Assembly: GCA_002270565.1 (NCBI GenBank)
Contig: NQMI01000174.1
Span: 1 to 20,182, forward strand
Reading direction: 5' to 3'
DNA from: Stenocarpella maydis
Lineage: Eukaryota; Ascomycota; Sordariomycetes; Diaporthales; Diaporthaceae
DNA length: 20,182 nt
Position numbers and translations under genes: made by a program. Below the pieces are notes generated by a model. It made no database searches. It was not told the origin of the DNA and was given only the letters and a program-made list of their open reading frames with translations. Shown piece after piece: positions 10,501-19,560 of the stretch; position 1 is the stretch's first letter; each line of letters starts with the position of its first letter.

Positions 10501-12077
10501 AAACAGAGTTGCTACTCATAGCTCTATATTTATAGTTTAATAAAAGCTATACTAGTTAATACTAAAATAGACCAGTTATATTCGTTGGGTTTCTCTTCTT
10601 AATTAGAATAAATAATAATTACCTTTACTAAATAATAAATAATTAGTTTAAATTAAAATAATTAAGTCATAATATATACTTTTCCTCTCTTAAATATAAG
10701 GATTACTAAAGGCCTTAATTATTCTTTTAAAACTATATTATATTTAATTATAGATTATTACTAGCTAAACTATATATTACTTTTTAAGGTTTCTACCAGT
10801 AAATAAGTATTCTTTAAAAACTTTTATAGTTTATTTGTTTTACCTCTTAAATATATTATTAAACTTTATTATAACACTTACTTTAACCCATACATAATTA
10901 TTATATTTAATATTTATATATATTCTGCTAGTATTTATAGTCCCTTTATTAGCTTTATTTATTTAAATGATATTTAAATTAAAGAAGTATAATTATTATA
11001 CCTTAATAGTATTATAAAAGAAGACTATAGTTTATTTTAACTTATAAGAGATTAGCTATATACATCTAAGTAAATTAAACTATATTATAAGTCTTAGTTA
11101 AATAATTATATTACTAGTATTAAGTAAAAAACTAAATAACTTTTTAAAGTATTTATAATTAAGAAGGTTTATAATATATATAAATAAGTTATATATATAT
11201 ATCTTATATAAATATAATACTTTAAAATAGTACTTTAAAAGACTATAATATAGTTTTACTATTAAATAAACTATATTACCAAGTGGATAAAGCTTTTAAC
11301 TTTTGATTTATTGAATTTGAATATAAATATTAATAATATTTAATATATACATAAAAGTATATATTATTTTAAAACTAATGTCAATTTTAATATTATTTTA
11401 CACTAATGGTATTATATTTATTACTGTAATATACAGCTATATGAAAAGAAATAAATATAACAACCTTATTTTCCAGGTTATATATCTTGCTTAATAATTG
11501 AAACATTTTAATTATAAAATTAATCTTAGATTTATATCTTTAGAGAATTATAATATATATTAGAACATATTTATTATATAAATCCTCAAATAATATATAT
11601 ATATAGACATTTAATTTTATGATAAAGTAATAATATAGCTCTTGATATTTATAATATGCTGTTTTATTAATATTTCTACTAGAAGAGTACTTATTAATTT
11701 ACTTACTAATATAATATACTTATTAGTAAAGTATATTAGCATTTTTATACTACTAGTTTTAAATACTTTATATATATATAAAAGCCTTGAGTTATATATT
11801 AAATTTATAATATTCAGTAACTATTATTAATTTTAGTACTTAAGAAAAATAAATACTAAAGGTTAGTATTAACAATATTAAATAATAATATAGTTTACTA
11901 ATAAGTACATTATATTTACAAGTAAATTAATTTTATAATATTTACAAACTTTTACTAACTCTAATATATATTTAGGACTAGGTAATTAATAAAATTCAGT
12001 ATTAATTAGTACTAATTATATTTAAATACTTATTTTAATTATTTTTACTAATTTAAATTTAGTAATTAAAATAAGTT
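10501..12077. other. AT-rich desert
   Basis: Extreme AT richness with many TA runs and no intact reading frame; a 62-codon frame at 11642-11830 is low-complexity Ile/Leu/Tyr. The left part carries repeat copy 2 (10690-11225). The rest probably derives from RIP-degraded transposons too damaged to classify by eye. Confidence 0.6.
10690..11225 (-). repeat. Dispersed repeat copy 2, inverted relative to 1776-2411
   Basis: Aligns by eye to the reverse complement of 1776-2411. The near-identical block is TAAGGATTACTAAAGGCCTT at about 10702-10721, followed by recognisable but more diverged blocks ending around the AAGTTATATATATATAT stretch near 11200. This copy is shorter, suggesting small deletions. 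With copy 1 it brackets the transcription factor and transporter genes. Confidence 0.65.
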
Positions 12078-12210
12078 AGCTTTTCTGATGAATTTGTGCT
12101 ATAAAATAGCATTCAGTTCAGCGTGTGTTTCGGCAGGGTCGCAGTGTGGTGCTCTGAGGCGAATTCGGACGATTGACAATGGTCTGGACAACTTTGTATT
12201 GAATTAAGTT

Positions 12211-12226
12211 GGGCTTCTGTAAGCCC
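12211..12226. repeat. Perfect hairpin, 6-bp stem
   Basis: GGGCTT and AAGCCC are separated by four bases, just downstream of the minus-strand TATA box. Near the start of the predicted transcript it could fold in the RNA. No function is shown. Confidence 0.7.
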
Positions 12227-12567
12227 TCCTTATATACCCTCCGACGTCGTCTCACCCCTGGGCACGCTGCGGTCGGCTCTGGTGCAAATTTGCAAATGCC
12301 GGAAAATTCGCCCTTCCAACACACCATCTTTGGTTCCAAGCAGCCAGCCAACCATAGCCCTAGCAATGCCCAAATTAAGTACATACAAACTTCAGAAATC
12401 AGGCTATCCAATGCACTAAGTCATATACTTTTTGGGTAAGAAATAAGGGTAATGCAGAGGTCTGAATTAAGGTGCAAATGCAGGCCAAAATAATCGACTC
12501 ACGGCCACCAAACTCATCTTGCGTCACGCACGCACTGGGCGTACTTAGCGAAAATCGCCTGACTCGC

Positions 12568-12642
12568 AAGTCTAGGGTAACTCCTTGCTAGAAAGTCTAG
12601 GGTAACTCCTTACAACGAAGTCTAGGGTAACTCCTTGCACGG
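12568..12642. repeat. Three tandem 25-bp repeats
   Basis: Units at 12568-12592, 12593-12617 and 12618-12642 share the identical 19-base core AAGTCTAGGGTAACTCCTT followed by six variable bases. The period is exactly 25 bp. On the minus strand the array lies about 330 bp upstream of the TATATAAGG box, an enhancer-like placement within the candidate LTR. Confidence 0.93.
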
Positions 12643-12780
12643 AGTACCAACGCCCTGCTGAGCGGTTCCGTTTAACAGCTTTTAATATAAAATTATACTT
12701 CATATTAATTAATATTCATTAGACTACATTTATCATAATATAATGAAAATTAATTTCTTAAACTTTTCTTTTTTGTTTCT

Positions 12781-13010
12781 CATATATTCTTATACTATAC
12801 TTAGCCTTATCATAATTACTACAATATTATTTATTTAATATATTATAAAGTATCTCTTTAATATTATTATTCGTTTTATTAGCTAATTACTTACTTTTTT
12901 CTTTTCTTATTAGTATTTAAATTTCCTTAATACTAAATATCTCTTTAAACTATACATAAAGCCTTTTAGCTTTTTAATATTTAATAAGTATTATATTATT
13001 TTTCTTAAAA
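12781..13010 (-). pseudogene. Decayed pogo/Fot1-like transposase tail (copy matching 19567-19800)
   Basis: This stretch aligns directly, in the same orientation, with 19567-19800; many differences are C/T or G/A transitions. By that match it is the Lys/Gln-rich C-terminal tail of a DDE transposase on the minus strand, more heavily degraded than the right-hand copy. Sequence to 13307 is AT-rich and uninterpretable. On its own this copy would not be recognisable; the call rests on the other copy. Confidence 0.4.
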
Positions 13011-13307
13011 ACATAAATTCATTTCTTCAAAAAAAAAACAATAAGCTTATTTATTATTACTTATATATTTTTATTATTTAACTAATATTTATTTCCATTA
13101 ATACAAAGAAGCTATCTTAATATATAAGAATTTTACTTTTAAAGAAAAGTATAAATAAATAATATTAAAGTTCTTCAATAAATATTAAGTTTAAAAATAA
13201 TAAAATATAATAAAATATTTAAACTTTATAATACATTTACGGAAAGTTTAAATAAAATTATTATTTTTCTTTATACGTATATACTTAAAAACTAAATATA
13301 ATATAAT

Positions 13308-13471
13308 TGTCACGGGGTTCGTGGACAAGTCTACGGAATCCGATTGAATTAATATAGAGTATAAAAGATAAAGAAAACAGAGATAAGGGGTTCCCATAGG
13401 GAGCTCTTGGGAAATATATGTAAATACTTGGAGTCCAGTTATATAAGCCAGACAACCAGCCCTAGGTAACA
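13308..13471 (-). mobile_element. LTR copy A (3' LTR), minus orientation
   Basis: On the minus strand this 164-bp block begins TGTTACCTAGGGCTGG and ends CCCCGTGACA, a canonical TG...CA LTR. Directly before it is a purine-rich tract, AAGGGGTGATAGAATGAG (13489-13472), fitting a polypurine primer. It shares several blocks with copy B, including GACAACCAGCCCT (plus strand), CGGAATCC and GAATTAA. I call it a 3' LTR because the decayed gag-like frame ends immediately upstream. Confidence 0.65.
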
Positions 13472-14480
13472 CTCATTCTATCACCCCTTAACTAGGGATA
13501 CTACCTCTATTAGCAATCTATATGCTGCCTCCGTTAGCATATATATGCTGCCTTAGTTAGCAATCTATATCCCTCCTAACTACCTGGAATAACTAGAAAT
13601 TACTAAATTTGCCCTAGATATTAGGTAGCACTATATAGTTTTCACTTAGCCTGCCTCTATTAGCAATCTAGCTTAATTAGCCTCTTTTAGTAAATCAGAC
13701 CACTATAGAGCCGCTAGTAGGGGCTCCTAGTAAAAGGATAAGCCTCCTTAACTAGTTTCAACCCCATCTAACCTAGATCCAGTATATAAATATAATACTT
13801 CCTTACTCCTTTCTACTCCCTTTATTAATTATCCTTTATACTCTCCTATTAACTTTTTATAATAGCTACTAAGGATTATATAACTATTACTTTAGATTTC
13901 TTATAATTTCAAGCTATATAGCCTTGCTTTTTATATCTAAAGTAAGAGCTAGGTATAGATTTTTCTTATTACTATAGGTAAGCTAAGTTTATATTAACTT
14001 TTATTTAGTTAGCAGTTCGGAGAGAAGGCTTGGGTTCGTATTATAAGTATGCTAGAGAGCTTCTATACTAAGGTATAAAACTCTATATAGTCTTCTAGCT
14101 AGTCCTTAGCTTTTAACCTCTTCTTTATATTCTTATTAAGAGTAATAACTAATAGTATTACCTTAATATCTAAGGGCTAAATATTAGCTTTTACTTTAAA
14201 GAGGGTAGAATTAAACTTATAAAGGAATAAGTCTATAGGGCCTATTTATTATATATTAGCTAAGTATTAGCAAGCTTTCTTAATATTATTTAGGTCCTTA
14301 TATATAATCTTTACAGTAGAAATTAAGAAAGCTATATTAAATACTTTAAAACATATACTTTTTAAGACTTTAACTTAAATTATAAAAGCCTAAAAGACAT
14401 TACTTAATCTAAATCTATTAGATTTTAATACTAATTAGCTATATATATAATAAAATTATATATATATATCTTATCTATTA
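13472..14480 (-). pseudogene. Decayed gag-like ORF of a small LTR element
   Basis: One minus-strand frame runs without net frameshift from about 14480 to a TGA TAG pair at 13483-13478, next to the 3' LTR. The 14272-13484 part holds over 20 internal stops, all TAA or TAG, as from RIP of Gln codons. The residues between them are protein-like, for example IGPIDLFLYKFNSTLFKVKA, YIEFYTLV and YLYTGSRLDGVETS. The PIDLFLYKF region followed by a hydrophobic ILLVITLN stretch resembles gag capsid regions of fungal LTR retrotransposons. No reverse transcriptase, integrase or protease motif fits in the 1 kb available, so the element appears gag-only. The true start is unclear because 14440-14500 is low-complexity AT. 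Confidence 0.5.
13501..13571. repeat. Three tandem ~24-bp repeats plus an isolated unit
   Basis: Units 13501-13524, 13525-13547 and 13548-13571 follow the pattern CTRCCTCYRTTAGCAATCTATATG with substitutions and a one-base deletion. A fourth unit stands alone at 13651-13672. They lie within the 3' part of the gag-like frame, so the protein had a short repeat near its C-terminus. Confidence 0.8.
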
Positions 14481-14637
14481 TACTTTTATGTTTTATAGAC
14501 CCTGGGAAGGGGGTATATTAAGTAGGTAGGTATAAAAAGATTAAGTGAAATTAAATATTTAAGAATAAAGGTTAAGGAAAAGAAAATAAATACTCTTCTG
14601 GACTAGCTGAGTAAAGAAGAGGGTCTTTTACAATATT

Positions 14638-14851
14638 ATGGGGCCGGGCGCCGGCGGCGGCGGGCGGCTTTATGGATAAGTCTTAGCGGAATCCAACTTG
14701 AATTAAGTATGAGTAGAAAGATGAAGAAAAACAAGCAGATTAAAGGCGTCCTGCAGCGGAGCCCGTCGGGCTATAAATATATCTAGAAGTAACTTATAAG
14801 TCGGTGTATAGTAAAGCCGGGACAACCAGCCCTGGGGCACGACCATGAACA
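14638..14851 (-). mobile_element. LTR copy B (5' LTR-like), minus orientation
   Basis: On the minus strand it starts TGTTCATGG, passes through the shared AGGGCTGGTTGTC block and has a TATATTTATAG stretch. It then runs through the shared GGATTCCG block (AATTCAAG instead of AATTCAAT before it). It is about 50 bp longer than copy A and clearly diverged, so the two are relatives rather than a fresh identical pair. Its inner end carries a GC tract (14641-14670). It sits upstream of the gag-like frame as a 5' LTR should. Confidence 0.5.
14641..14670. repeat. GGC/GCC-rich tract inside AT desert
   Basis: About 30 bases of nearly pure G and C (GGGCCGGGCGCCGGCGGCGG and onward) are flanked on both sides by strongly AT-rich DNA. 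It lies at the inner end of LTR copy B where copy A has only GGGGTTCG. It looks like a local GGC expansion. Confidence 0.8.
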
Positions 14852-16790
14852 GACATAATTTAATAATTAATTTAGAAAAAAGAGGGGTGATATAATAATA
14901 TATGAAAAGTAATAGTTTGATTTTAATTATAATATTAATTAAATTTAAGTAATATATTACTTTTATAGCTTTTTATAATTAGTAGTTAATAATTTATATT
15001 GCTTTTAAGTCTTAAATATTTAATTAAATGTTAATTTATTTTAATCCAGCTTTATTATTTCTTTATTAACTTAAAATAAAATACAATATTTACATTAAGG
15101 AACATTTAAATTTATTGTTTACCTTAAAAGATAAGAAATAATTCAAGTAATAATAAAGAATAAAATATATTCATGTAATGTATAATTAATAACATATATA
15201 ATAGTTATTATTTTATTCTTCATTCTTATTGAATTAAATTAACTTAACTTTCTAAAACTCATTAATATATATAATTTTTAATAAAGTAATTAACGTAAAT
15301 AAGCTATACTCTTCTTTAAATAAAATTTAGAAATGTTTTACTTAATTATCTAAAAAAAAACTTAGTTTAAACCCTTATAATATCGTTTTCGTCTAATATG
15401 TGTGCGCTTATTATATAAAAGAATTATAAAACTTTCACGAAAAAAGGACAACTAAAGTATATAAAATTTAAGCTACCTTAAGATTTATGTCTATTTCAAG
15501 CTTAATTTAATACTTTTAATACGGTATATATCAATTTTATATAAAAACCTAGGGTAGCTATATATAATACCTAGCTACTTCGTAATAAATTATAATATTA
15601 TTTACTATATTAAATAATATATATATTATTTTCAAGGTAATTTAAATCTTAATATTCCTTTACATTTATATTACTATATTATATAATATGTTTCATTATT
15701 TATAGGGTTTCAGTTAGAAATATAGATTTAATATATAGGTATATAAATATTAATTTTACAATCTATATATCTTACTTATTAACACAGTTCTAATAATATA
15801 TATATATATTTATATATTATATTTCAATATATAAACATATAATATATATATATATATAGCCTTTAAAATTTATATATATATAATTCTAATTACTATAGGT
15901 ATTAGACAGTTAGGAAATAACGTAATAAATATGAGAGATATATCATTACATAGAGTAAGGTTTTCTAATTTAAATTATATATTTTGCTAATTATTATTTA
16001 AATCTCTAAATAATACAAAATTTAATACATTAGGTTTAAAAATGAGCTAAAAAGCTTAAATTTTCAATATCTGCTATTAAAGTTCTTATAATTAGCTGAG
16101 ATTTAATTAAAACTATAAGAAATATAGTATCTTAATTAACAAACTTTTTTCTATAGAATAATACTTATTCAAGATTTATTATATAACTAGTTCCTTTCTT
16201 AATGTTTATAATATATAGAAAACTATATATTATAAATATATATATATATATATATAGAAGAAAATCTGGGTTATATATATATATATATATTACATTTACA
16301 TTTACTGATATTTTATAATACTACTTATTAATTAATTAAAAAGATTAGTTTTAAATATTATATTTAATAATATATAAATAAAAAGATACTTTATTTTGAA
16401 ACTTATATTTAATTATATCCCTATTATGTAACTAACTTTATAACTTATTAAGTATTAATAATATAGCTTATAATGTTCTTTAATATATGTTTTATTAATA
16501 TTTCTTATAAATAAGTATTTATTTATCTTTTTATTAATACTGCATATCATTAGGAAATTATATTACTTAATATTATTTCTTTACTTATAAGAAGTTTAAA
16601 TTAAATTAAAAATAAAAGAGATAATATAATATATGTTTAAAATAATATTTTAAATAAACCTTCTTAAAAACGCTTTGAAAAATATATTAAAGACTTAACT
16701 TTTTTTAATATATTTTCGTAATTATTTTATATTTTTTGATTAACTTATATATATTAACCTAAGTTTACTTAAGTCTTAGAATAGGAACAC
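14852..16790. other. AT-rich desert
   Basis: Nearly 2 kb of extremely AT-rich DNA with TA microsatellites (clearest at 16236-16256 and 16275-16292) and no supported gene. It probably consists of RIP-degraded repeats; none could be classified by eye. Confidence 0.6.
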
Positions 16791-17092
16791 CAATGAATTA
16801 ATTTCTGAACCTTGCTTATACCCCCCTCCCCCGAACACGATGCAATCCATCCACCACCATGGAGTCACTTGACCCGACTTGTGCTCTCTAAGTGCTAGCT
16901 AGAATCACATCCAGCAGAAGGGCGGAAATGTGGCGCTGCAAGCTCACCTATACTGGTCTGAAGCGTTTGTTTGTCCTTCTCCCCTGAAGCAAAAATCGGC
17001 ACAAGTCATCATCCTGGGTGCTCCATCAATGGAAACCTTTGAATATTTTCACTGTTCTAGTTGCAATGGTTGTTGGTTAATGCTCGTGCAGC
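16791..17092. other. 3' flank of N-acetyltransferase gene
   Basis: Base composition returns to normal at about 16800. This 300-bp stretch holds the probable 3' untranslated region of the minus-strand N-acetyltransferase and no recognisable gene. Confidence 0.5.
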
Positions 17093-18321
17093 TTATGCTA
17101 GGGCCGTCTCGAACCCCCTTATGCCTTGTTGCTCGTCTGCACTTAGCGTAATACCAAAATATTCTCTCAGCGCTTGTAGTCGCTCCTCCTCCGTCTTACA
17201 TATCTTTACTATGTCGGATTTGCCACCAAGGTTCCTCTTGACCACAGCATCTGCCAGCATGATCTTCCCGCACGTTTCCACCTCTGGTATAGTAGTATTG
17301 CCCAACTCGGACTTTTCTGCAGCCTCTATCAACCCTTTCTTCCAGGTGTCCTCACCCGAGTCACGGAGAAACTTGACCGCAAGGATCTGTTTTCGCTGGA
17401 AGCTCTCGGGGTGCGATGAGACCCAGTAATTAGCGCACTCCAGATCCCAGATCGAAGCCTCGCGGTCGCCAAACGCAAAGTACCGGTTCCACTCGTCATC
17501 CGGGCGGTTGCGGTACTCGTAGAACCACACCATGTTGCCCTCGCCGCCAGACACGGCGCCGGGGTACAGGCCGCGTGTGACCCTCACCTCCTGAGACCCG
17601 AGGTTCCTGCGCAACGGGTACTCGTACCCGGCCCCGGAGCCGGAGCCGTAGGGGAGCGGCAGCGGCGCCGTCATGCCGTCGCCGCCGAACCCGACGTCTG
17701 CAGCATTGAGTCAGCTGCCAGAGAACCATGGAAGGAGTTTCATCCAAACACAGCGTGGATCGGGCCATAGTGTGGCCCTGGGATTTGAGGCGTAGGCTCC
17801 GGGAGGGGACACGTTACTCCAAAGCAGCTGGAAAAGGGCTCGAGAGGCTGCTTACCCGTTACCCAGCGCTCGGCGCCGAACTCAACGACGGTGACGACGT
17901 GGCGCGGGCCGACAAAGTCGCCCCTCGGCACCGGGCCGTCGCGCAGGCGGATAGAGGCCTGGGAGTGCCAGGCCCTAAAGCCCAGGCCGCGCAGGATGTT
18001 GAGCCAGAAGACGGCTGTCTCGAAGCAGTACCCTCCCCGGCCCCGGCCCGGCTGGCCCACGAATTTCCGGTACAGCGCCTGGGGGTCGATGTCGTTGATA
18101 TGGCGTGGGTTGTAGTGCAGCGACAGGTTCTCGTATGGTATAGTGGTGATTTGCAGGACGTGCAGTAGGGCGAGTGCCTGCGGGCTGCGAGGGAAAGACA
18201 ACGGGAGCGGGAAGGATATATGCTCTAGGTAGGCGAGGATCTGGGATGGGCTATAGGCGGACCGGAGGTGTGTGTCGCGGCCTGTGGAGGCACCTTCGGC
18301 GCCTTGCGTGGGGTCCGCCAT
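17093..18321 (-). CDS. Arylamine N-acetyltransferase (NAT family)
   Basis: Predicted cytosolic enzyme of 356 aa in two exons, 18321-17856 and 17697-17093, with a 158-bp intron (GTAAGC, CTGAC, CTGCAG). NAT enzymes move an acyl group from acyl-CoA to arylamines or hydrazines through a Cys-His-Asp triad. All three are present: Cys99 in RGRGGYCFET, His141 in GPRHVVTVVEF and Asp156 in DVGFGGDGMTAPLPLP. The codon of Asp156 is split by the intron. The N-terminal IPYENLSLHY (61-70) is another family motif. The protein is longer than the roughly 280-aa bacterial enzymes, as fungal members often are. In Fusarium, related NATs (FDB2/NAT1) N-malonylate 2-aminophenol from plant benzoxazolinones; whether this one does so cannot be told. 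No RIP damage is evident although AT deserts lie on both sides. The start has G at +4 but C at -3. Confidence 0.93.
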
Positions 18322-18730
18322 CAGACTTTGGTCGTGTGTGATATTGGAAGTTCCTGCAGGAGGCTGATGGTCACTTGCATGGCTTTGTTGACTTGAGAAT
18401 TCGCCGTCTTAGTTTTCAACGCTTTAGTAAGTGGCCGTGAGCTCGGCTGGCAGTCGGCTAGTGATGGGCGATCACGCAATCGCGTTCCAAATGTGAGATG
18501 CTGAAATAGAGCTTACCCTGACCGATTGGCCGTGCTTTGACGACTGGCCCCTGTGATGGCTCTCGCAAAACATCGCGGAGTTGGAGAAATCTCTTTGAAG
18601 CGAGTTCCGTGAGAGGGATGCAAAAAAGCCTGGCTACTTTTGAAGCACGCAGTGCAGCAGCTAGAAGCCAGCATGTCAGATGCAGGGTCCCCTACAATTT
18701 GGGTATACTACGGGCATATTCTGCCCTATG
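18322..18730. promoter_or_regulatory. Upstream region of N-acetyltransferase gene
   Basis: About 400 bp of normal-GC DNA upstream of the N-acetyltransferase start, presumably its promoter and leader. No TATA box or named regulator site stands out. A 64-codon plus frame (18537-18731) has no recognisable feature. Confidence 0.45.
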
Positions 18731-19046
18731 ACATAATATATCTAACATTTACTAATGCTAGCATCCTTATATTATATACTTGTAAATATATATTAAAAAC
18801 GTGCTAGCAGAAAGAAGGATAATGGGATAAAACATTCAACGCCTATTAATCTAAGGCACATCCTTCTACTAAAGCCCTTAGGTGCTTTAATAAACATAAG
18901 TAGCGAAGCTTCTAATATAATAGGGGTAAAAAGGAAGAAATCAAAAATACAAGAGAGAGGAAATAAGAGAAATAGTGATATATATGGTCAAAAGTCATCT
19001 GTATCAGTTTGGACTGAAAGATGATTTTGATCTACAAATGCTAAAG
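18731..19046. other. Moderately AT-rich stretch ending at an assembly gap
   Basis: Transitional composition, no gene seen. Two TGCTAGCA palindromes (at about 18758 and 18803) and an imperfect hairpin (TCAGT/ACTGA arms near 19005) are the only structure noted. Confidence 0.4.
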
Positions 19047-19049
19047 NNN
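19047..19049. other. Assembly gap (three Ns)
   Basis: Three undetermined bases mark a join. Left of it is mixed-composition DNA and right of it is extreme AT desert, so the true distance and even adjacency may be wrong. Confidence 0.95.
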
Positions 19050-19560
19050 TAAGTCTTTAATTATAACTTATATAAAGATAATAATATATCTAATAATATT
19101 TAAACTTAATTAATTTATGAGAAATTTCATATAGTTTTATAAATATTACATTGCTTTATTTTAAGTTTAATATTATTAGACTTAAAATATTTCTATATAA
19201 ATAATATTAATTTTAATAAAGAATGTAAATTAAGTTTTTATTATAATACATTAATTAAGTTTTAATTTTAATTAATATTATATTTAATTTAGACTTTATT
19301 TTATGTATTTACTTTATCTTTTATTTAAGTTATAAGTTTAAAGCTAAATATGTTATATATTAATTACTTTATTTATTTTTAAAAAATATAAATGTTATTA
19401 AAAAATATAAAATATATATAACATTAAGTATTAAGAAACCGGCCACACTAATGAGTGAGCTAGTTTTCTATACTAGAAGTATTAGAACCTTAATTATAGC
19501 ACTATAATAAAACAAATCAATTAAATTTAATAGGAATTAGAATCTCTTAATAATCATTTA
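19050..19560. other. AT-rich desert
   Basis: Very AT-rich, no gene. Only a short GC-normal patch (CCGGCCACACTAATGAGTGAG near 19440) interrupts it; its origin is unknown. Confidence 0.5.

Larger units (their letters stand above)
12079..12683 (-). mobile_element. Probable solo LTR-like insertion
   Basis: A GC-normal island inside AT desert, bounded on both sides by AGCTTTT (12078-12084 and 12677-12683), which may be a target-site duplication. On the minus strand it starts TGTTAAACGG. It carries three 25-bp tandem repeats in the position of U3, then a TATATAAGG box (12236-12228), a GGGCTT/AAGCCC hairpin (12211-12226) and a TTAATTCAATACAA stretch typical of a retroelement R/U5. The far end (TTCATCAG) is not a clean CA. 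Little RIP damage suggests a low-copy, short or recent insertion. A 97-codon minus frame (12411-12118) crosses the TATA box and is probably not a gene. Confidence 0.42.

Noticed and set aside
11642..11830. 62-codon plus-strand frame as a small membrane protein
   Set aside because: Its Ile/Leu/Tyr/Asn content is what random AT-rich DNA encodes; no supporting context.
12118..12411. 97-codon minus-strand frame in the GC-normal island as a gene
   Set aside because: It spans a TATA box, a hairpin and LTR-like R/U5 sequence, and its residues match no family I know; an LTR explains it better.
12568..12642. Telomere-like or CRISPR-like array because of TAGGGTAA cores
   Set aside because: The unit is 25 bp with six-base variable parts and only three copies; not TTAGGG repeats and no spacers of CRISPR size, in a eukaryote.
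3777..18321. Secondary-metabolite or detoxification cluster made of regulator, transporter and N-acetyltransferase
   Set aside because: No backbone or tailoring enzyme is present and over 7 kb of degraded repeats separates the N-acetyltransferase from the other two.
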